Of a stretch of 64,000 nt of DNA, positions 56,857-64,000 are shown piece after piece; position 1 is the stretch's first letter; each line of letters begins with the position of its first letter. The position numbers and the translations under genes were made by a program. The notes below the pieces were generated by a model. It was given only the letters and a program-made list of their open reading frames with translations. It was not told the origin of the DNA and did no database searches. Where the stretch lies: positions 33,881,935-33,945,934 of the forward strand of contig NC_080541.1 in NCBI RefSeq assembly GCF_028640845.1, given 5' to 3'. The stretch comes from Ahaetulla prasina. Its lineage: Eukaryota > Chordata > Lepidosauria > Squamata > Colubridae.

Positions 56857-57122
56857 TACTAAACTATGGATGGATTGACAGAAAACAAATTTTTAAAAAC
56901 TAAACTAAAGCTCAAATGCACATTTAAATTATATTTATTTTAAAACATTTATTTAAAAATATATCTGAAATATTGACCAAGCTATTAAAAATATATAACT
57001 TGTCTCAAATTTGCATATATTTTTTTCAAATTCTAAATCAATTTTTGAACAATTAAATCTAGCACATGCCAAATCATATTGCCTGTCTCCTTTGGTAAAA
57101 AAATCTAAGAGTTGATTCAATA

Positions 57123-57703
57123 CAGGTAGTCCTCAACTCACAGCCATTCATTTAGTGACCATTCACAACTACAACAGCACTGAAAAAAGTGACTTTTGAT
57201 TGTTTTTCATACTTACGACTATTGCATCCCCATGGTCACAAAATCAAAATTTAGGCACTTAGCAACTGGCATTAAGGCACCAGGCTAGAAAAAAAGAGGT
57301 TGCAAGTTCAAGTCCCACCTTAGGGAAGTCAGCTGTGTAATTTTCGGCCAGTCACTCACTTTCAGCCCAACTCACCACACAGTTGTCGGGAAAATAGGAG
57401 GAAGGTGTATTGGATTTTTTGCCATCTTGATTTAATTGTAAAAATAGAAAATATGGGATAGAAACAATTAACAGTTGCATTGTCCCAGGATCATGTATTC
57501 ACCAATTTTTAACCTTCCCAGCCAACTTTTGACAAGTGAAGTCAACAGGGAAAGCCAGTTTCATTTAATGATCGGATGATTCTCTTAGCAACTGCAGTGA
57601 TTCGCCTAACAATTCTGCAAAAAAGGTCATAAAATGGAGTAAATTTCACTGAACTGCCTGGAAATTTTGGGCTCAATTGTGGTCATAAGTTGAGGACTAT
57701 CTA
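57123..57703. mobile_element. Tc1/mariner-like MITE split by a SINE
   Basis: Starts CAGGTAGTCCTCAACTCAC, ends GTCATAAGTTGAGGACTATC, TA outside (57121-57122, 57704-57705). The SINE at 57270-57470 splits it. Without the SINE its length would be close to the 374 bp of the copy at 3293. Confidence 0.78.
57270..57470 (+). mobile_element. Sauria-type SINE inserted in a mariner-like MITE
   Basis: AAGGCACCAGGCTAGAAA, box B-like GTTCAAGTCCCACC, then GGCCAGTCACTCACTTTCAG and AACTCACCACACAGTTGT. It interrupts the MITE at 57123-57703 between ...AGCAACTGGCAT and AGTTGCATTGTCCC. Confidence 0.75.
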
Positions 57704-58052
57704 TACATAATTGCGTTTTTCATAACTGCTCAAGCTTGATATATCTAAAGTTCTCCATAGAATGAAATATTTCAAATGTTTTAGAATATAGTTTAATAAA
57801 ATATTAAATATTTCTGCTTTCCAAATTCACTACAACAAAAATATTTTACCAATAAGTAATTACAAATGGAAACATATTTGGATGGATTTAATTTTTACTG
57901 TATGCCAACTGAAGAACTCGCTAGTGTTGAATGTTGAACAATACTGTAAATAAAATGTCACCACTCTTACCCCATACTATATCATAGGAACCCCAAGCTT
58001 TCAATGTTTACAAATGACTAGATTTTCAATTATTAATTTGTCCAATACATCA

Positions 58053-58293
58053 TGTGTTTCCCCAAAAATAAGCTCTACCATGATTTTTTAAGATGCTCGT
58101 AATACAAAAATATTTGTATTTTATACTTCGATAAACTAATAAAGTTTTAATTTGAAAAAACGATGTCAGCCAGATGGACACATTTAGTACTGTATTTCTC
58201 CGAAAATAAGACCTAACTGGAAAATAAGCCCTAATGCATCTTTTGGAGCATAAAATAATATATAAGATCTGGTCTTATTTTCAGGGAAACACA
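58053..58293. mobile_element. DNA transposon derivative with GTGTTTCCCC ends
   Basis: TGTGTTTCCCCAAAAATAAG at the left and CTTATTTTCAGGGAAACACA at the right are inverted. A second copy of the left-end motif (TGTATTTCTCCGAAAATAAG) starts near 58191, suggesting a nested or duplicated end. Confidence 0.6.
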
Positions 58294-59887
58294 GGTATTG
58301 GCAGAATCAAACATAAAAAGGGCTGATTTCTCTACACAGTTGTTCAAAAAAGGCTATCTAATTTACAAGCCACTGAAAAAACATGAGTAGTAAGATACCT
58401 GATAAAGGACCTATAGAATTCCTAGAAGTCACTAAAGAGCTGATAAAAAGCAATTATTCCATCATGCCATTCTTCATTTCATACTTAGAAGCAAGAGTAC
58501 TATATGTGTTCTGTTTCTTTTATCTCGGGCATAATTGTGCAAAAAAGTGATTTTCAACCAACTACATTACTATAAAAATAATACTCTTGCCATCAAAATG
58601 GTACATGCAACATAGATATACAAGAATACTTCATAATTTATATCTGATATTGTTTATGAAAGAAATAGCCTCAAGCATATTTCATCTTAAATGGTAATTA
58701 CATAATTTTATGGCTTTATTAATTCCTGGCACAGATCCTAGGAATTCATCTAAAAAGTTTTATTATAGTATATAGAATTACTATTACTCTAAATAGAGTT
58801 ACTAGCAGAAATCCCTCTGAATATAAAATAATGTTCTTCTGATAAAGATTATATACAGCAGATCTTTTAGCAGCATGCTTTACTTTTTCCATTTGAAATT
58901 TTTCCATTTTTTTTTTTTTTTTTGCATTTGGAACAGTAATTTAGGACTTCATTGGCAGTCAGGCTGAATGGTATTATATTGTTACGTCAACAAATCAGAT
59001 AACTCTTGTTGTTAATGTATCTAGATTTTTTTTAGAGAACTCATTGATAGTACTGTCTGGAATTGCTTATAAGTAATAAGTGGGGGGGGGGGATAAAATC
59101 AAATAAGTAAACATATGAAACCCTAACCCAAATTCCTATCTGGAAAGTTAGCAGGAAAAAAAATACAACAAACAGGTATATGCAATATTTTTTCCTGCAT
59201 GCTGGCCAAAACATTTTAATTCAGGTCAACCGTGGTCCTACTTCAGTAGAGTAAAAATAGACATAAACATATGTCGGTTATAAGCCTTTGCTTGAAACAG
59301 AAAGCATTTTTCTTTAAGAGTGGTCAAGAAGCAACAATAGCAAGGCTGGCTAAACTCAAGATTTATACATTCTTCCCCTTTGTCTTACATGTTTATTTTC
59401 TCAAAAACTTTGCCTATAAGGTTACTCTGTACTAGAGCTGATCCCAAAGCCTAACTGTTTAAGAACCAATGAATTTGGAACAAGAGTATGGTTGATTTTA
59501 AGGAGTTTTTCTTTCCCAAATTTAAATAGGAACCAGGGTTTTTTTAAAGTTACCAATAATGCAAAGGACAATAAATGAGATTAACTCACATCATTGAAAA
59601 GACAATACCCACTGGTTGGAAACTAAAGGGATTTAAATAGTCCAGCATTCTATAGTTATAATGAATCAGGTAAATGCATATGCTAAAACAGAGAAAAACT
59701 AGCGAATGCTCTAGGCGGCTATATCCAACTTTTTAAAAATGGAAGGCAAGAATATTTCTAATTAGCTGGAAGCTAATACAAAAATCAAATTTGTGAAGTA
59801 GAATACATTCAAATATTGTGATCCATTCAGTCTGATGCTACTCATTTATTCCAGTTGTGAGCTCTCTTGGGAAAGGCAGTTTCATTG
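58294..59887. other. A/T-rich downstream of PDP1, nothing recognised
   Basis: A T17-type run at 58907-58923 and a G run near 59083-59092. No repeat family recognised. It might include distal PDP1 3' UTR. Confidence 0.4.
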
Positions 59888-59892
59888 CAAAT

Positions 59893-60278
59893 TGTCAGAG
59901 TTCCAGAAACCCCCCCAACTCCAGGTAAAAACTCTGAAGCAAGCTTTTTTCAAAGTTCTATTTACTAGAATAGGTAAACTGGCACATCTGAGAAAACCCG
60001 AATCTGAAAGGTCCGGGTTTTCCCTCAGTAAATCAAACCCCCCCAAACCATCCCCTCACTCCTCAGTTGATCACATGCTCCAATCACCATCCGTTCCATC
60101 TTGAGACATCACTCCGACTACTACTCCTCCAGATGCAGGATCGGCCTGACCTTGACCGACAGGAAGAATGCTATTAGGTCTAAAGTCAACCCCTCTACTA
60201 AGTCCCCCCTCCTACTTTCCCACACGAGAAAGTGGCAGCACGGAAGCTTCCGACCTAATATGGCTTCCAAAGCTAACA
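59893..60278. repeat. solo LTR (386 bp) of an unidentified LTR element
   Basis: Starts TGTCAGAG, ends GCTAACA (TG...CA) and is flanked on both sides by the perfect 5-bp duplication CAAAT (59888-59892, 60279-60283). No internal coding region is adjacent, so it is a solo LTR left by LTR-LTR recombination. It is unrelated to the 187-bp LTR family. An internal hairpin AAAACCCG/CGGGTTTT sits near 59994-60020. Orientation is uncertain. Confidence 0.75.
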
Positions 60279-60283
60279 CAAAT

Positions 60284-62588
60284 ATTTTCATGTATAACAG
60301 TGATTTTACCATTAAAAACATAGTCCAACAATCAAATCTGAAATTTGAATTCAGGAAAATAAAGGCAAGACAAGTTTTCAAAGATTCTTATATATGTTTC
60401 CAGTAATTGTTTTTATTGAAATTTACCAAAAAGTTATTTGTTCTTGGACTATATTGTGTGGTGTTGAAAAAGCCATTTCCCCTCCCCTTTCAATGCAAAC
60501 ATATTCTGAGAAATTAAAGTTAATTCTTATGTTCATATCTGTATGTACAAGACCACCAACTCTCCCCAAAATGCTGAATATATAGGGCCAGGACTTAATA
60601 CCGTTATAACTAGAACCAAGCCACAAAGATACATTTACATGTATTACAGATGTCACAAATAGCTAAGAAAATGAATAATGAATAATGTAACATAAAATAT
60701 GGTTTTAACAATTCTACTCCATTTATAAAGGTGACAACTTAAACTGCTCAATTTTGTCATTAATACAATAAATAACAAAATTAGATGAGAAATATAAATG
60801 AAAGCTATAACAATTACTTCTTTGGACACAGAAAGAGAAGACTACCCTACTTTTAAGGCTGCAGATAGGAATTTTCCATCGTTAAATTTGTAAAGAATAT
60901 CCATTTAGGAAAGTGATGCAATTACATATTGTATGTCTTTGCATTTCAATACTTGCAATCTTTTAGACATATATGACTCTTAGTGTACACTAAGGAGCTA
61001 AGAGAACTTTAGTGATACAAAACCTAAGTGCTGGAAACATTCATACACATAGTACTGGTTTACTAAGGACAGAGTTAGCTCGTTGTTCTTTTTTTATATA
61101 TCTATCTATCTGTGAAGAACACTGACATATTCTAAAATGTGTCAGCTTAAACAATCACATATGTGATAGAAAGTCAAATGCAGTTCAAGTGGAATACATA
61201 CAAGATATTTAAACAAAGAAGCACAGATATTAATGTTCTTTTGCTAATGCCTCAAATGTAGATATGAACTTGAGGAAAATATTAAGCAATGATTCCTATA
61301 ATTATACTGTCTTTTTATGAAGTGATAAAAACTAGTTCAATATTATAAGGCAAGTGACATTTGTGAAGCCTTGAGTCTGAAATTAAATTAAAACATTCAA
61401 ATTGTAATTGCTAAGAAAACTTTTTAAATTTTCTTGCCATTTCCAAATATACCATTATATGGCATATAGTTCAGAGATCAGTCATGCAACATTAGGAAGA
61501 GATCTGGGATGTAAGCAAGTTTACTCACCAGTAATAAATTTGAAGATTTGATGTTGCACTGCCAGTGGATATAGCATGCAGACTTTTCTCTGCCAGTATT
61601 TCTATTTACAATTTTTATTACATGATTTTCTTCAAGTCACCGTGGCAACCAAACAATACAGGTACATTTTTTGCTTTGTAATACTTAACACATCCAGAAG
61701 ACTGAACTTTAATTCAGACTATAAACATGTGACTGCACAAATTTACTAAGTCATTACCATTTGCCTAAGTACAATACTAAACCCAAGATGAGCAGAAATA
61801 GATTTGATATGAGTCTGACTGAAAGTCAAGATTCATAAAACTAAATTTCAGGTTTATAACATAAGCCAAAGAGGGGTGGGTGGTTTTTTTTTGCACTTTT
61901 CCATTTAGTTATCTAACCTTCTAATAATTTATTGCCCTTTGAACTGTGCAAAATATATTAGCTTTTGATGCAAAATGGTCTTCAATTTCTAATACTGGAC
62001 AGGCTTAGGATATTTATGGCTTAAACTTGGACTTTTAACATCAATATTACAGGCATGTGTTTCAACAGATATATCACTACCCAAGATAAGATAGTTACCG
62101 TAGATATGATTTCAAGACATGTACTGACTGTTAAAAAATAATTCCCTCCCTTTCCTGAAGGAAAGACACAACAGCTACTTTGTAGGTATAAAAGTCAACA
62201 GCCCTATTCAAGTTCAATTTTATAACCAAATTATCATCCAAAGTTTTCTAAAGCAACTTAGATACCTACCTACATTGGAATTTACATGTGATAAATACAA
62301 TATTTTTGCCCTGAAGGACATTGCTCTGATGCATATGAAAATTTACTTCTACCAAACAATTCCAAATTACAATTCCAAATAGACTACTTAGTGCAAAGTT
62401 GGTTTTGTTCTCCTGGTAGTTTAAATCAGATAAGTAACATTTTGACCATTGTCCAAGGTTTTTGCAAATTATATTTGCTCCAGTTATAATTCCAATGACC
62501 TGATGATAATCAAGTGTTTTACTGTGATGCACTCAACACTGGTCATTTTTTTCATTTTGTTCTGTGAAATTTACTTTGTTGCTTCAAT
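60284..62588 (-). other. probable PDP1 3' UTR / immediate downstream region
   Basis: About 2.3 kb following the PDP1 stop on the - strand. It is A/T-rich and, unlike the rest of the intergenic region, shows no recognisable mobile element. Minus-strand AATAAA hexamers occur at 61928-61933, 61614-61619 and 60412-60417. Mammalian PDP1 is known for a long 3' UTR, so transcription through this block is plausible, but the end cannot be fixed. Confidence 0.45.
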
Positions 62589-64000
62589 TCAGAATTCTTC
62601 ATTTTGACATGCACCAACAACATGGGAATTGAACTGTACTACTATAATTGTGATATCATCCCTGTACATCCGAGCCAACTCTTCTGGAAGACTGAGCATC
62701 TTGGAGAGCCGTTCATGATCCACAGTGCCAAATTCATTATTTCCTACAGCATGGCGTATTAAATGAGTAGCAGCATTCTGATCTTCAAAGGCCGAAGAGA
62801 CACGGGCTCTCCTTTCTGTAAGAAGCCCATGCATCTGTCCCAATGTTACCTTGTAACCACCAACGGCTATTGGCTCCTGATGATGAACACCTGTAAGATA
62901 CTCACCTACAATTCTAACTACATCCTGCCTGTGCATTGTTTCCCACAAACCATCTGTTGCCAGTATCAGGAATTTGTCCTGAGGTCTCAATTTGTGGTGT
63001 ATCACTTCAGGCTCAGCTGTGAGATATGGTGGAGTATGATAGTTTGGTGGAATGAACTTTGTATATTCATTATCATTGAGTTGATCGGGGCCAGATTCTA
63101 CTACTCTCTTCTGAAGGTCAATGCTCCACTTAAATTTGACATCACCAAAAGCTCGGAAAGGCATAAGTAAACCCAATAGCCGATCTTGTTTGACAACACT
63201 CTTTTCTTCAGACTTTGGATGTTCCATCTTAAGTCGTTCAATTTCACTTTCATTGTGTGAATTATGATCATGAGACAAAGCAACAGCAGTCCAAGAGCCA
63301 TCCTCTTCTTGGACACCAAGCATGGCTCTACTATCACCAGTATTGGCAACATGCAAATCAACACCATCTACATGAGCCACACAAGCAGTTGCGCCAGAAA
63401 AAGCTACACGCAATACTAAATAGTTAAGAAAAGAATTTGGATCTCCAACTTGTGCTTCCAAAGAAATGTCATTGTCAAGCCTCTTAAATGCATTAATTAA
63501 AGCTTCTTTGACATCTGTTGTTTCTCCAGTGTTAAGATCTATGAGTTCTTGCCAGTAAGTTCGCAAGCTGTTGAAGTATAATTTGGAGGCTTCTTTACTG
63601 AAATAGTCATTAGGGTGCTTATGCCACTGTAAGATGGGCAACAGGGCCCTACCACTTTCAACAGCATTTTCTATTTCAAGTAAAGTTTCGTGGGGCAACA
63701 AAGAAACAGCTATATAATAAAACAATCTCTCACTGACAGCCTGGGCACATGCACATCCTGCGTGGCCATCGAATACACCCAGAAGCATGCCTCTTGTCTG
63801 TAAACAAGTCGCTGCACTTCTTCGATCCTCTATGGGAGCATTGGCTGGCAGCTGGTTGCTGTCAAAGCCAAGAACAGAACTTACATTTTTGCCATCAAAC
63901 TCTGGCACTTTGAAACTATATTCATTTGCCTTGAGGATGCTGTTGACTTGTGGAGGCGTGAGGTAAAATCGCTGTGGTGTGGAGACATAGTTTCTTGCAT
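62589..64000 (-). CDS. PDP1: PDP1, pyruvate dehydrogenase phosphatase catalytic subunit 1 (partial, lacks the N-terminal part)
   Basis: A mitochondrial-matrix PP2C-type (PPM) Ser/Thr phosphatase that dephosphorylates the E1-alpha subunit of pyruvate dehydrogenase and so reactivates the complex. It needs Mg2+, and Ca2+ promotes its binding to the E2 core. The frame is open from the window edge (first full codon at 63996-63998) to the stop at 62589, 469 codons. There is no Met at 63908; that codon is GTG (Val), so the real start lies outside the window. PPM metal and catalytic motifs appear in order: RRSAATC, GVFDGHAGCA (near 63760), NTGDSRAML (near 63330), ATDGLWE (near 62945) and RDDITIIVV (near 62650). 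The segment starting RNYVSTPQRFYLTPPQ corresponds, from memory, to the start of the mature enzyme, so what is missing is essentially the transit peptide. No internal intron, stop or frameshift is seen. It resembles mammalian PDP1 far more than I would expect for the paralogue PDP2. Confidence 0.97.
   Translation of the reverse strand, partial: ARNYVSTPQRFYLTPPQVNSILKANEYSFKVPEFDGKNVSSVLGFDSNQLPANAPIEDRRSAATCLQTRGMLLGVFDGHAGCACAQAVSERLFYYIAVSLLPHETLLEIENAVESGRALLPILQWHKHPNDYFSKEASKLYFNSLRTYWQELIDLNTGETTDVKEALINAFKRLDNDISLEAQVGDPNSFLNYLVLRVAFSGATACVAHVDGVDLHVANTGDSRAMLGVQEEDGSWTAVALSHDHNSHNESEIERLKMEHPKSEEKSVVKQDRLLGLLMPFRAFGDVKFKWSIDLQKRVVESGPDQLNDNEYTKFIPPNYHTPPYLTAEPEVIHHKLRPQDKFLILATDGLWETMHRQDVVRIVGEYLTGVHHQEPIAVGGYKVTLGQMHGLLTERRARVSSAFEDQNAATHLIRHAVGNNEFGTVDHERLSKMLSLPEELARMYRDDITIIVVQFNSHVVGACQNEEF

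Noticed and set aside
63906..63908. Start of PDP1 here
   Set aside because: The codon is GTG and conserved PDP1 sequence continues upstream to the window edge, so this is not an initiation site.
1..64000. CRISPR arrays, operons, tRNA or rRNA genes, bacterial-type defence systems
   Set aside because: The window is vertebrate nuclear DNA; none of these patterns was found. The tRNA-like boxes seen belong to SINEs.

Overview
The window is nuclear DNA from a squamate reptile, most likely a snake. Introns are long, and retroelements and short DNA-transposon derivatives are dense. CR1-type LINE copies carry AATAG/ATTCT and ATT microsatellite tails of the kind known from snakes, and tRNA-derived SINEs of squamate type are present. 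Only two host genes are visible, both partial. The last three coding exons of CDH17 (LI-cadherin) lie on the + strand at 1801-6584. The large coding exon of PDP1 (pyruvate dehydrogenase phosphatase catalytic subunit 1) lies on the - strand at 62589-64000 and runs off the right edge. They are convergent, as I recall for their mammalian orthologues, so the locus looks like conserved synteny.

About 56 kb between the two stop codons holds no further host gene that I can support. It is a layered deposit of mobile elements. The main one is a full-length Ty3/gypsy LTR retrotransposon on the - strand (23353-27907), with 187-bp LTRs, an ATAAA target duplication, a primer-binding site resembling the 3' end of tRNA-Ser(GCU), a polypurine tract, and decayed gag and pol. 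A second, truncated relative (33779-34354) keeps one LTR, an exact-looking tRNA-Ser(GCU) primer site and the start of gag. A solo LTR of another family (59893-60278, target duplication CAAAT) lies downstream of PDP1.

Non-LTR elements include at least nine CR1-type fragments, an L2-like LINE with a recognisable reverse transcriptase (41255-43084), other L2-like pieces (13845-14215, 40396-40930, 54080-55560), a Rex1-like tail (38641-39376), a probable RTE/BovB fragment (48240-49380) and a LINE C-terminal fragment (49805-50190). Several tRNA-derived SINEs are present, and two of them end in the same hairpin as the L2-like LINE. Short DNA transposons are abundant: about fifteen hAT-like MITEs, eight of them with 8-bp target duplications I could read directly (five identical), and several TA-flanked Tc1/mariner-like MITEs. 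Some are nested inside others.

The most unusual structures are inverted repeat units (2974-3258, 30315-30476, 40006-41106) that contain hammerhead-ribozyme-like core motifs and resemble remnants of Penelope-like elements. Other points of interest are microsatellites growing from CR1 tails, a MITE carrying a large CTTC expansion, a 48-bp minisatellite, and a repeat-poor block of about 2.3 kb next to the PDP1 stop that is probably its 3' UTR. No bacterial-type system, CRISPR array, tRNA gene or rRNA gene was seen.
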